From contig JAYQBG010000026.1 in NCBI GenBank assembly GCA_038137215.1, positions 1 through 36,362 on the forward strand: a stretch of DNA of 36,362 nt. Direction: 5' to 3'. Source of the DNA: JABJAG01 sp038137215 (GTDB lineage: Bacteria > Pseudomonadota > Alphaproteobacteria > UBA6615). Of the stretch, positions 8,078 through 15,370 are shown piece after piece (the stretch's first letter is position 1; every line of letters begins with the position of its first letter). Made by a program: the position numbers and the translations under genes. The notes below the pieces were generated by a model. The model saw nothing but the letters and a program-made list of their open reading frames with translations, ran no database searches and was not told the DNA's origin.

Positions 8078-8566
8078 TCACGCCCGGATCTGGCGGGAGC
8101 GGCGTGAGGTGATCACCTTGGTGTTGATCCCGCTCCAGCCGAGCTCGCCGGACAGGCGGGCGAACTCGATCTTAGGGCAGCGGTCCATGATGACCGTGAG
8201 CCCGGCCTCTTCGGCCTTTTTGGCGGCTTCGTCGTGGCGCACGGTCAGCTGCATCCAGATGACCTTCGCGCCGATCTCGATCGCCTCATCGACAATCGGC
8301 GGCACCCGGTCGGACCGCTGAAAGATATCGACCATATCGACGGGCACCGTGATGTCTTTGAGGCTGGCCACGACCTCTTCGCCGAGCAGCGTCTTGCCGG
8401 CGGACCCCGGGTTGACCGGGATCACCCGGTAGCCCTTGTCCTGCATGTACTTCATGGCGAAGTAGCTGGGGCGGTTCCAGTTGGTGCTGGCGCCGACCAT
8501 GGCGACCGTGTCCACATCGCGCAGGATGCGCCGGATCTGCCAGTCGGGATAGTAAAGCTCGCTCAT
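8078..8566 (-). CDS. CoA-binding domain protein (YccU-type), copy 2
   Basis: A 162-residue Rossmann-fold protein of the YccU/CoA-binding family. It shows VAMVGASTNWNRPSYFAMKYM (nucleotide-binding loop, about residues 21-41), GYRVIPVNPG, the VDMVDIFQRSDRVPPIVDEAIEIG block, VIWMQLTVRHDEAAKKAEEAGLTVIMDRCPKIE and a longer C-terminal tail (LSGELGWSGINTKVITSRR). The binding of CoA is known for the fold; no enzymatic activity is assigned. The start ATG has an AGGA site nine bases upstream. It lies ten bases downstream of a paralogue sharing the same blocks, so a local duplication followed by divergence is likely. Confidence 0.9.
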   Translation of the reverse strand: MSELYYPDWQIRRILRDVDTVAMVGASTNWNRPSYFAMKYMQDKGYRVIPVNPGSAGKTLLGEEVVASLKDITVPVDMVDIFQRSDRVPPIVDEAIEIGAKVIWMQLTVRHDEAAKKAEEAGLTVIMDRCPKIEFARLSGELGWSGINTKVITSRRSRQIRA

Positions 8567-8576
8567 ATGCTTGGTC

Positions 8577-9008
8577 CTAGGCCGCGGCTTTCAGGCGCGG
8601 CAGTTCGATGGCGGGGCAGCGGTCCATGACCACGGTGGCCCCAGCGGCTTCCGCCTTGGCGGCGTATTCCTCGTTGATGACCTTCAGCTGCATCCAGATA
8701 TAGGGCACACCCAGGGCGATGGCCTCATCCACCACCGGAGGCACCTTCCAGGGCAAGCGGAAGATATCGACCATATCCACCTTTTCGGGCAGGTCGGAGA
8801 CGCTGGCATAGACCTTTTCGCAATGGATTTCCTGACCCACGGCGTCCGGGTTCACGGGATAGACCTTGTAGCCTTCGTTCTGGAGGAACCGCATCACGCG
8901 CCAGCTGGCCCGGGTCTCGCCGCGCGGGCTGGCGCCCACAAGCGCGATGGTCTTCACCTCGTCGAAGAGCTTCGTCAGCAGTTCGTCGGAATAGGAAAAT
9001 TCGCTCAT
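8577..9008 (-). CDS. CoA-binding domain protein (YccU-type), copy 1
   Basis: A 143-residue single-domain protein of the same family as its downstream neighbour: VKTIALVGASPRGETRASWRVMRFL, GYKVYPVNPDAVG, KVDMVDIFRLPWKVPPVVDEAIALG, YIWMQLKVINEEYAAKAEAAGATVVMDRCPAIE. It lacks the C-terminal tail seen in copy 2. Both begin with MSE(L/F)YP/S-like residues. It is 17 bases after the enoyl-CoA hydratase-like gene and 10 bases before copy 2, so the three are almost certainly one transcript. Two adjacent CoA-binding proteins could act as a heteromer; that is inference. Confidence 0.9.
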   Translation of the reverse strand: MSEFSYSDELLTKLFDEVKTIALVGASPRGETRASWRVMRFLQNEGYKVYPVNPDAVGQEIHCEKVYASVSDLPEKVDMVDIFRLPWKVPPVVDEAIALGVPYIWMQLKVINEEYAAKAEAAGATVVMDRCPAIELPRLKAAA

Positions 9009-9025
9009 CCTTCGGGAATCCTTGA

Positions 9026-9862
9026 TCAGTCGTCCGCGTCGCGGGGGCCCTGGTCCCAGGTCGGTGTGCGTTTTTCCATAAAGGCATCGATCCCTTCGGC
9101 GGCATCGCGATCCATCATGTTGCGGGCCATCTCCGCCCCGGCAAAGGCATAGGCGTCCGAGATGCCCATCTCGAGCTGCCGGTAGAACGCGGTCTTGCCC
9201 AGCGCGAGGGCATGGGCGCTCTTGTTGGCGAGCTTGCGCGCCAGCGCATCCACCTCGGCGTCGAGGTTCGCATCCGGGACGGCCTTGTTGATCAGGCCGA
9301 TTTCGGCGGCGCGTGCGGCGCTGATGAAGTCGCCGGTGAGCAGCAGGTCCATGGCGTGCTTGCGGGACAGGGCGCGGCCCACGGCAACGCCCGGTGTGGA
9401 GCAGAACAGGCCGACATTGATGCCCGAGGTGGCAAATTGTGAAGATTCGCTGGCGATGGCCATATCGCAGGTCGCGACAAGCTGGCAGCCGGCGGCGGTG
9501 GCGAGGCCTTCGACCCTGGCGATCACCGGCTGGGGCAGCCGGAGGACCGAGAGCATCATCCTGGTGCAGGTTTCGAAAAGAGCGTTCTGATATTCCAGCG
9601 TATAGTTCGCGCGCATCTGCTTGAGATTGTGCCCGGCGCAGAAGGCGCGTGCGTCGCCGGTCAGCACAACAACCCGGACCGAACGATCCGCAGCGATGGC
9701 GTCCAGTTCGCTTTGGAGGGCTGCCAGCATGCCTTCCGAGAGGGCATTCATCTCGCCATACCGGTTCAGCCGCAGCGTCGTGACTCCGTCATCGTCGTTA
9801 CGGAGTACGAAGGGCTCGTCCTGGGTATCGCTAGGTTTTTCAAGGGTTTCGGTATCACTCAT
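9026..9862 (-). CDS. enoyl-CoA hydratase/isomerase family protein
   Basis: A 278-residue crotonase-fold protein. The segment VVVLTGDARAFCAGHNLKQM supplies the first oxyanion-hole amide region, and ARVEGLATAAGCQLVATCDMAIAS the second. The FATSGINVGLFCSTPGVAVGRALSRKHAMDLLLTGDFISAARAAEIGLINKAVP block is typical of ECHDC3-like members. The canonical catalytic Glu positions are not obviously conserved, so a true hydratase activity is uncertain. The open frame extends to 9943, but the ATG at 9862 begins the homologous part and has a GGA-containing leader. It is the first gene of the operon that continues through two CoA-binding proteins to metY. Confidence 0.88.
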   Translation of the reverse strand: MSDTETLEKPSDTQDEPFVLRNDDDGVTTLRLNRYGEMNALSEGMLAALQSELDAIAADRSVRVVVLTGDARAFCAGHNLKQMRANYTLEYQNALFETCTRMMLSVLRLPQPVIARVEGLATAAGCQLVATCDMAIASESSQFATSGINVGLFCSTPGVAVGRALSRKHAMDLLLTGDFISAARAAEIGLINKAVPDANLDAEVDALARKLANKSAHALALGKTAFYRQLEMGISDAYAFAGAEMARNMMDRDAAEGIDAFMEKRTPTWDQGPRDADD

Positions 9863-9949
9863 GGCGGGGTCCGTTTGTATGCGCGGGCAAAACGTGGAAC
9901 GTCGTGACGTTGATAGCAATGGTGGCCGGAGAGGTCCAATCAACGATAT

Positions 9950-9967
9950 GCGGTACTATAATACCGC
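9950..9967. promoter_or_regulatory. inverted repeat containing TATAAT, upstream of the ECH operon
   Basis: GCGGTA (9950-9955) and TACCGC (9962-9967) flank a six-base AT-rich loop. On the minus strand this gives a TATTAT -10-like hexamer, with ATCACA 17 bases upstream as a weak -35, directed at the enoyl-CoA hydratase operon about 90 bases away. On the plus strand the same bases read TATAAT but lack a good -35. The arms could be an operator, but this rests on the symmetry alone. Confidence 0.35.
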
Positions 9968-10003
9968 TACAGTAAACCTATGTGATTTAACAAAGATTTC
10001 GGT

Positions 10004-10032
10004 TTGACATTGGATTTGGGCTGCCATACAAA
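10004..10032 (+). promoter_or_regulatory. sigma70-type promoter of rplM-rpsI
   Basis: A perfect -35 TTGACA (10004-10009) is followed after exactly 17 bases by a -10-like TACAAA (10027-10032). It lies about 100 bases before the rplM start, leaving an untranslated leader with two possible hairpins (CCGCC...GGCGG around 10038-10068, and CGGACA/TGTCCG around 10083-10098). The leader could serve in ribosomal-protein feedback control, which is an inference. Confidence 0.6.
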
Positions 10033-10133
10033 CCTTTCCGCCGCTGCCCGGATGTTTGGTGTCCGGGTGGCGGTGTCTTGTTCGGACAACGGTGTCCGGC
10101 AAGCATTGATATCAGGAGAAGGTGGCCCAGGCC

Positions 10134-10604
10134 ATGAAGACATATTCCGCAAAACCCAGCGAGGTTGAAGCCAAGTGGTGGATCATCGACGCTGAAGGTG
10201 TGGTCCTCGGACGTATGGCATCGGTGATTGCCATGCGCCTGCGCGGCAAGCACAAGCCCATGTACACCCCGAACATCGATTGCGGCGACCATGTCATCGT
10301 GATCAATGCCGACAAGGTTCATCTGACCGGCAAGAAGCGTTCGGACAAGCTGTACCACTGGCACACCGGCTATCCCGGCGGCATTCGCAGCCGTACGGCT
10401 GAGAATTACCTGGACGGCGAGAAGCCCGACACGGTGGTTCGCAAGGCGGTCGAACGCATGCTGCCGAAGACCAAGATGGGTCGTGAGCAGTATCGTAAGC
10501 TGAAGGTCTATGCCGGATCCGAGCATCCGCATGAGGCCCAGTCGCCCGAGGTCATCGACCTTGCGGCCATGAACGACAAGAACAAGAGGGGTGCTGCGGC
10601 ATGA
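10134..10604 (+). CDS. rplM: 50S ribosomal protein L13
   Basis: A 156-residue protein covering the whole L13 family: KTYSAKPSEVEAKWWIIDAEGVVLGRMAS at the N-terminus, the HKPMYTPNIDCGDHVIVINADKVHLTGKK block, the YHWHTGYPGGIRS signature, and RKAVERMLPKTKMGREQYRKLKVYAGSEHPHEAQ. It binds 23S rRNA early in assembly of the large subunit. The start is ambiguous: the ribosome-binding stretch AGGAGA ends at 10119. The ATG at 10134 fits family N-termini but is 14 bases away, while an in-frame GTG at 10122 is only two bases away. I chose the ATG on homology. The end overlaps rpsI by four bases (ATGA), indicating translational coupling. Confidence 0.97.
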   Translation: MKTYSAKPSEVEAKWWIIDAEGVVLGRMASVIAMRLRGKHKPMYTPNIDCGDHVIVINADKVHLTGKKRSDKLYHWHTGYPGGIRSRTAENYLDGEKPDTVVRKAVERMLPKTKMGREQYRKLKVYAGSEHPHEAQSPEVIDLAAMNDKNKRGAAA

Positions 10605-11116
10605 CCGACGAAACGCAAGCCACCGAGACGCCCGTAGAGGGCGGTACCATTGCTGCCGCTGCGGCGGCGCTCGCCGAAGCTGCCGGTGCCCCGGCTGTTG
10701 AAGTTCAGGCCGAGCCCAAGATCGACGAGCACGGCCGCACCTATGCGACCGGCAAGCGTAAGGACGCGGTGGCCCGTGTCTGGATCAAGCCGGGCAACGG
10801 TCAGCTGACCGTCAACGGTCGTTCGGGTGAGGTTTATTTCGCACGTCCGGTTCTGCGTATGGTTCTGTCCCAGCCGTTCCAGGTCACCGACCGCCTCGGC
10901 CAGTACGACATCGTCTGCACCGTTGCCGGCGGCGGATTGTCCGGTCAGGCCGGTGCGGTGCGCCACGGCATTTCCAAGGCGCTCGCTCTGCGGGAGCCGG
11001 ATCTGCGCGGCATCCTCAAGAAGGTTGGCATGCTGACCCGTGACTCGCGCGTGGTTGAGCGTAAGAAGTATGGTCGCGCCAAGGCCCGACGCAGCTTCCA
11101 GTTCTCGAAGCGCTAG
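10601..11116 (+). CDS. rpsI: 30S ribosomal protein S9
   Basis: A 171-residue protein. The conserved S9 domain starts near residue 46 with YATGKRKDAVARVWIKPGNGQLTVNGR, continues through FQVTDRLGQYDIVCTVAGGGLSGQAGAVRHGISKAL, and ends with SRVVERKKYGRAKARRSFQFSKR. The basic C-terminal SKR tail is the element that reaches the P-site tRNA in the family. The first about 45 residues are an Ala/Glu-rich extension common in alphaproteobacterial S9 proteins. Its ATG overlaps the rplM stop. A terminator hairpin follows 30 bases after the stop, separating it from argC. Confidence 0.97.
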   Translation: MTDETQATETPVEGGTIAAAAAALAEAAGAPAVEVQAEPKIDEHGRTYATGKRKDAVARVWIKPGNGQLTVNGRSGEVYFARPVLRMVLSQPFQVTDRLGQYDIVCTVAGGGLSGQAGAVRHGISKALALREPDLRGILKKVGMLTRDSRVVERKKYGRAKARRSFQFSKR

Positions 11117-11148
11117 TCCTTCTCGATCCTTTTTATCGAGTTTGGAAA

Positions 11149-11173
11149 GAGCGCGTCAGGGACGCGCTCTTTT
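11149..11173 (+). terminator. rho-independent terminator after rpsI
   Basis: An 8-bp stem GAGCGCGT/ACGCGCTC (11149-11156 and 11162-11169) with a five-base loop is followed by TTTT. It sits between rpsI and argC. Confidence 0.75.
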
Positions 11174-11207
11174 CGTATCTGCAGACAGACATTAAATCGG
11201 TGATGTT

Positions 11208-12152
11208 ATGACAACGAAGGTCTTCATCGACGGTGAGGCGGGCACCACCGGCCTCCAGATTCAGGAACGGCTTGCACCGCGGGCCGACATTTCGCTGATC
11301 CAGCTTGACGAGGATGCCCGCAAGGATATCGCCGCGCGTCGCGATGCGCTGAACGCGGCCGATGTGGCCATTCTTTGCCTGCCGGACGATGCTGCGCGGG
11401 AATCCGTCTCCCTGATCGACAGCGACACCGCCGTGATCGATGCCTCGACGGCGCACCGTGCCGTGGATGGTTGGGCCTATGGGTTCCATGAATACGAGCC
11501 GGCCCACCGGGAGACGATGCGGGCCTCGAAACGCATCAGCAATCCCGGATGTTATGCCATCACATCGGTGGCGATGCTGCACCCGTTGGTCGCCAAGGGC
11601 CTGCTGCCGGGGGACTATCCCGTCACGATCAATGCGGTTTCCGGCTATTCCGGGGGCGGCAAGTCACTGATTGCGGCCTTTGAGGACCCGACGGCCGAGA
11701 ACGCCACCGACAGTGTCGTGTACAGCTATGCACTGACCCTGCAGCACAAGCACTTGCCCGAGATTCAACGCTGGTCCGGGCTGGCGCGGCCACCGGTCTT
11801 CGTGCCGAGCGTGGGTCGCTATCGGCAGGGCATGCTGGTGCAGGTCCCGCTGGCGCTCTGGAACCTGCCCGGCGCACCCAAGGCTGCGGATCTGCATGCC
11901 GCGCTGACCGAACACTATGACGGAGAGTGCTTCGTGACGGTGGCGCCTTTTGAGACGACCGAGAATGTCGGCCAGCTCGATCCCGAATCCCTGAACGGGA
12001 CCAATGAGTTGCGCCTCTATGTGTTGCACAACGAAGAAAACGGTCAGGCTGTACTTGCGGGCCTGATCGACAATCTGGGAAAAGGGGCCTCCGGACAGGC
12101 CGTCCAGACCCTGAATTTGCTGACCGGTGCCGATGAAGGCGAAGGCCTTTAG
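11208..12152 (+). CDS. argC: N-acetyl-gamma-glutamyl-phosphate reductase (type 2)
   Basis: A 314-residue enzyme of arginine biosynthesis that reduces N-acetylglutamyl-5-phosphate to the semialdehyde with NADPH. The N-terminal nucleotide-binding loop is FIDGEAGTTGLQI (residues 6-18), and the catalytic cysteine is Cys115 in RISNPGCYAITS. The length and the EAGTTG loop, in place of GASGYTG, place it in the shorter type 2 class found in alphaproteobacteria. HKHLPEIQ and the VGRYRQGMLVQVPL block near the C-terminus are typical. Linkage to rplM-rpsI is a recurring alphaproteobacterial arrangement. The start ATG lacks a strong ribosome-binding site but begins the conserved fold directly. Confidence 0.95.
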   Translation: MTTKVFIDGEAGTTGLQIQERLAPRADISLIQLDEDARKDIAARRDALNAADVAILCLPDDAARESVSLIDSDTAVIDASTAHRAVDGWAYGFHEYEPAHRETMRASKRISNPGCYAITSVAMLHPLVAKGLLPGDYPVTINAVSGYSGGGKSLIAAFEDPTAENATDSVVYSYALTLQHKHLPEIQRWSGLARPPVFVPSVGRYRQGMLVQVPLALWNLPGAPKAADLHAALTEHYDGECFVTVAPFETTENVGQLDPESLNGTNELRLYVLHNEENGQAVLAGLIDNLGKGASGQAVQTLNLLTGADEGEGL

Positions 12153-12176
12153 GCGCACCGGAGAAGGAAGACCATC

Positions 12177-12734
12177 ATGTCGAACGCCATCAAACCTTAT
12201 CTTGGGATCACCCCGACCATCGCGGATGATGTTTTCATTGCGGATACGGCATCGGTGATCGGGGATGTGCATATCGGGGCGGGATCAAGCGTCTGGTACA
12301 ACTGCGTACTTCGTGGCGATGGCGGAAGTCACATCCGCGTCGGTGAACGGACCAACATCCAGGACGGCACCATCGTCCATGTGAACGGCCCGCGCGAAGA
12401 CGGCACCGAACACATGCCGACCTATATCGGCAGTGACATCACCATTGGTCACAACGCCCTGATCCATGCCTGCACCCTGGAAGACGGGTGTTTCATCGGG
12501 ATGAGTTCGACGGTGCTTGATGGGGCTGTGGTCGAGACCGGTGCGATGGTGGCCGCCGGAGCGGTGGTCTCACCGGGCAAGGTGGTCAAGAGCGGTGAAC
12601 TCTGGGCCGGTATCCCGGCCAAGCCGTTGCGCGAGTTGCGCGAGGCCGAGCTCGCCTTCTGGCCGGAATCGGTGAAGATCTATTGCGGGCTCGCCCAGGA
12701 CCACATCAAGTCGGGGAACGACGCCAAGTCGTGA
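12177..12734 (+). CDS. gamma-class carbonic anhydrase-like hexapeptide-repeat protein
   Basis: A 185-residue protein with a left-handed beta-helix built of hexapeptide repeats (IADTAS.IGDVHIGAGSSVWYNCVLRGD, then VGERTNIQDGTIVHV). The three histidines His68, His92 and His97 in HVN and GHNALIH match the zinc ligands of YrdA/CamH-type gamma-carbonic anhydrases. Whether it hydrates CO2 is not shown by sequence; many members have unproven activity. The C-terminal helix (RELREAELAFWPESVKIYCGL) is typical. It follows argC by 24 bases with a GGAGAAGGAAG ribosome-binding site. Its stop overlaps the GTG start of the next small gene. Confidence 0.9.
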   Translation: MSNAIKPYLGITPTIADDVFIADTASVIGDVHIGAGSSVWYNCVLRGDGGSHIRVGERTNIQDGTIVHVNGPREDGTEHMPTYIGSDITIGHNALIHACTLEDGCFIGMSSTVLDGAVVETGAMVAAGAVVSPGKVVKSGELWAGIPAKPLRELREAELAFWPESVKIYCGLAQDHIKSGNDAKS

Positions 12735-13168
12735 GCGGAACCGACCACGACGCGCGATCGCTCTTTGGACTGCGAAAGCGCGCGCCGAAGCGTCCGCTGA
12801 CAGTAACCATCATTCTGGTGTTTGTTATCGGCCTGCTTTTGACGAGTGGGCCGCGTGACCTGGATCGGGATGCGGCGATCCGGCAGACGCGCGCGTTTAG
12901 TGAATCTAGCCTGCCACCACAATGCGGACCAATATCCGAAATTCGTAACGGCCGCGTTCAGGCGGTCACCACCGAATCCGGAAACATTGAGCGGTTTGAG
13001 GTGCAGCAACGCGTCACTCTGGCAAACGAATATATTCTTGATGCGACGGTCCAGGTGTGGCCGGGCATCCGCATTGGTCCGCGTGTTCCGCTGGGGACTG
13101 GCGGTTACTTCGCGTTGTTCGAATTCGATGACGGTGTGGAGTTTACCGGCGCCAAGCCGATGTGCTGA
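12731..13168 (+). CDS. hypothetical single-pass membrane protein, 145 aa
   Basis: I do not recognise a family. From the GTG at 12731 the protein has a basic N-terminus, one hydrophobic helix at about residues 22-37 (TVTIILVFVIGLLLTS), and about 105 residues predicted to lie outside the cytoplasm. The outer part holds one cysteine in LPPQCGPI and a cysteine as the last residue (AKPMC), which could form a disulfide. The start overlaps the stop of the carbonic-anhydrase-like gene (GTGA), so coupling is likely. It ends eight bases before the convergent proV stop. Codon use is like its neighbours. Confidence 0.65.
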   Translation: MSGTDHDARSLFGLRKRAPKRPLTVTIILVFVIGLLLTSGPRDLDRDAAIRQTRAFSESSLPPQCGPISEIRNGRVQAVTTESGNIERFEVQQRVTLANEYILDATVQVWPGIRIGPRVPLGTGGYFALFEFDDGVEFTGAKPMC

Positions 13169-13176
13169 GGAGAGCG

Positions 13177-14253
13177 CTAGCGCGCGCGGCGACCGTCGTC
13201 TGCGGCTTCCGTGGGAACCAGCGACTTGACCAGCATGTCCATGCGCAGGATGCCGACCTTTCGTTCACCGTCCTTGACCAGATAGGTTTTCCGAGTATCG
13301 CCCTCGGCCATCGCAATGACGCTTTCAAGGTTGTCTTCCTGATCGATTTCACCGGCGATATTCAGGCCCTCGGTCACCGTCGTCTTGTCCATGACCGTGC
13401 GCACGCGCAGAACGCGGGCACGATTGATGTCGCTGACGAAATCAACGATGTAGGGATCGGTCGGCTTTAGAAGAATCGTCTGGGGTTCGTCCTGCTGCAC
13501 GATCGCGCCATCCTTGAGGATGACCAGGTGATCGGCGATCTTCAGGGCCTCGTCCAGATCGTGGGTGATGAACAGGATCGTCTTCTGAAGTTCCTGCTGC
13601 AGTTCCAGAAGCAGGTCCTGCATGTCTGTCCGGATCAGCGGGTCGAGTGCCGAATAAGCCTCGTCCATGAGCATGATATCGGCATTGGAGGTAAGGGCCC
13701 GTGCGATGCCGACACGCTGTTGCATGCCGCCCGAGAGTTGGTACGGGTAGCTTTCGCCGTAGCCCTGAAGGCCGACCCGGTCGAGCCATTTCTCGGCTTC
13801 GGGAATGTAATCGCTGCGCGATATGCCGCGCACTTCCAGCGCCAGCGCTGCATTCTCCGCGACGGTCTTGTGCGGGAGAAGTGCGAACTTTTGGAACACC
13901 ATCGACATCTGCTCGCGGCGGATGCGTCGCAGCTCTTCCGCCGAACAACTCAGAATGTCATGACCTTCAACCAGGATTTCTCCCGCCGTCGGGTCGATCA
14001 GCCGATTGACGTGCCGGATCAAAGTGGACTTGCCCGACCCTGACAGGCCCATAATCACCGTGATCTCCCCGGCTTTCACATCGACATTGATGTCCTGCAG
14101 TCCGAGCACGTGGTTGTGCTGTTCCAGCAGTTCGGGTTTGCCGAGGCCGTCTTCCCGCACGGCTTTCAGGGCACGTTGCGGATCAGGTCCGAACACCTTG
14201 TAAAGGTTGTGGATCGTGATCTTGGTTTCCGGTTCCATGTCCGGGGTGCTCAT
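13177..14253 (-). CDS. proV: glycine betaine/proline ABC transporter ATP-binding protein
   Basis: A 358-residue ABC ATPase of the ProV/OpuAA group. It has Walker A GLSGSGKST (residues 69-77), signature LSGGMQQR (173-180), and Walker B with its Glu in ADIMLMDE (191-198). C-terminal to the ATPase, residues from about 284 to 350 (RVLRVRTVMDK...ERKVGILRMDMLVKSLV) correspond to a CBS-type regulatory region like that sensing osmotic or nucleotide state in the family. The N-terminal KITIHNLYKVFGPDPQRAL matches ProV. The start overlaps the proW stop by four bases. The product would power uptake of compatible solutes (glycine betaine, proline betaine or choline) with ProW and ProX; the exact substrate is not decided. 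Confidence 0.93.
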   Translation of the reverse strand: MSTPDMEPETKITIHNLYKVFGPDPQRALKAVREDGLGKPELLEQHNHVLGLQDINVDVKAGEITVIMGLSGSGKSTLIRHVNRLIDPTAGEILVEGHDILSCSAEELRRIRREQMSMVFQKFALLPHKTVAENAALALEVRGISRSDYIPEAEKWLDRVGLQGYGESYPYQLSGGMQQRVGIARALTSNADIMLMDEAYSALDPLIRTDMQDLLLELQQELQKTILFITHDLDEALKIADHLVILKDGAIVQQDEPQTILLKPTDPYIVDFVSDINRARVLRVRTVMDKTTVTEGLNIAGEIDQEDNLESVIAMAEGDTRKTYLVKDGERKVGILRMDMLVKSLVPTEAADDGRRAR

Positions 14254-15290
14254 CGGTCCTGCCCCGCATTGATTCGGGTGAGGGCCAGTTTGGTTGTCCG
14301 GTCGAGGATGACTGCCAGGATCACGATACCCAGCCCGGAGACGAGGCCGACGCCAAGTTCAAGGTTGCGGATGCCGCGCAGCACCAGCACGCCCAACCCC
14401 GGGGCCGAGACCAGCGAGGCAATTACAACCATCGACAGGCTCATCATGATGGTCTGGTTCACCCCGGCCATGATGTTGGGCAGGGCCAACGGAATCTGGA
14501 CCTTCAGGAGTTTCTGGCGGTCGGTCATGCCGAAGGCGTCGGCGGCCTCGATCACGTCCTTGTCGACAAGGCGGATACCGAGATCGGTCAGCCGGACCAC
14601 GGGCACGATGGCGTAGAGAATGATCGCGATGCCGTAGAGCTTGGGTTCGGTGACCGAGAACAGGAAGATCAGAGGGATCAGATACACGAATGCCGGTAGG
14701 GTCTGCAGCATGTCGAGAACCGGAATCATCATGCGTTGTAGCCGGTCGCTGCGCGACATGGCGATCCCGATGGGCACGCCGAACAGAACACAGAGAAAGG
14801 CGCAAACAAATATGACGGCGAGGGTCTGTGCGGTGAAACTGTAGTAGTCGATGAAGGCAAGGGTGAACAGGCACACGCCGACAAAGACGACGAGCCGCCC
14901 CGAGCGGCTGACCAGCATCACGACAGCCAACAGGACAGGGATCATGATCCACCAGGGTGTTGTCTCGAAGAGCCAGAGCGCGCCTTCAAGGAACCAGCTG
15001 AGCGGCTGTGTCAGTGGATCGAGGACGAGGCTCAGGCCGTCCTTTATGTCGAGAAAGCCGTTTTCGATACCCTTGGTCAGGACGCGGGACTGGGGAAACG
15101 CCGAGCAGGCGTCGTGCAACTGGTCCATGGACGGAAAGGGCAGCTCCCAGATCGACGGCGCCGGCACATCGGTCCCGGCGTTCTGGGCGAGAAGGTCGGC
15201 CATGGAAACCGGTCCGCTGGCCTTTTCGGTTCCGCTCTCGCACCAGGCTTCGAGGCCGAGGGCGGAGAAGACCGGGTCATAGGTCGCCAT
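14250..15290 (-). CDS. proW: glycine betaine/proline ABC transporter permease
   Basis: A 346-residue integral membrane protein. A long soluble N-terminal part (about 100 residues, with DVPAPSIWELPFPSMDQ) is followed by several hydrophobic segments from about residue 106. The cytoplasmic EAA loop, which docks the ATPase, is EAADAFGMTDRQKLLKVQIPLALPNIM. Motifs such as LDMLQTLPAFVYLIPLIFLF are characteristic of ProW-type permeases. It lies between proX, 80 bases upstream across a strong hairpin, and proV, with a four-base overlap. Confidence 0.93.
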   Translation of the reverse strand: MATYDPVFSALGLEAWCESGTEKASGPVSMADLLAQNAGTDVPAPSIWELPFPSMDQLHDACSAFPQSRVLTKGIENGFLDIKDGLSLVLDPLTQPLSWFLEGALWLFETTPWWIMIPVLLAVVMLVSRSGRLVVFVGVCLFTLAFIDYYSFTAQTLAVIFVCAFLCVLFGVPIGIAMSRSDRLQRMMIPVLDMLQTLPAFVYLIPLIFLFSVTEPKLYGIAIILYAIVPVVRLTDLGIRLVDKDVIEAADAFGMTDRQKLLKVQIPLALPNIMAGVNQTIMMSLSMVVIASLVSAPGLGVLVLRGIRNLELGVGLVSGLGIVILAVILDRTTKLALTRINAGQDR

Positions 15291-15323
15291 CGCACATTTC
15301 CGTCAGATTGTTCAAGGGGACGG

Positions 15324-15353
15324 GGTGACCGGGCCCGATTGGGCCCGGTCACC
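15324..15353 (-). promoter_or_regulatory. perfect 13-bp hairpin between proX and proW
   Basis: GGTGACCGGGCCC (15324-15336) and GGGCCCGGTCACC (15341-15353) form a perfect 13-bp stem with a four-base loop, in the 80-base gap between proX and proW. No T tract follows on the minus strand. It therefore resembles a 3'-end-protecting hairpin that would let the binding protein mRNA accumulate above that of the membrane subunits, more than a full terminator. This role is inferred. Confidence 0.7.
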
Positions 15354-15370
15354 TGATTTGGAATGCGTGG

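Noticed and set aside
7973..8078. SAM riboswitch upstream of metY
   Set aside because: The gap is filled by the dispersed inverted repeat, and I do not see a SAM-I or SAM-II consensus.
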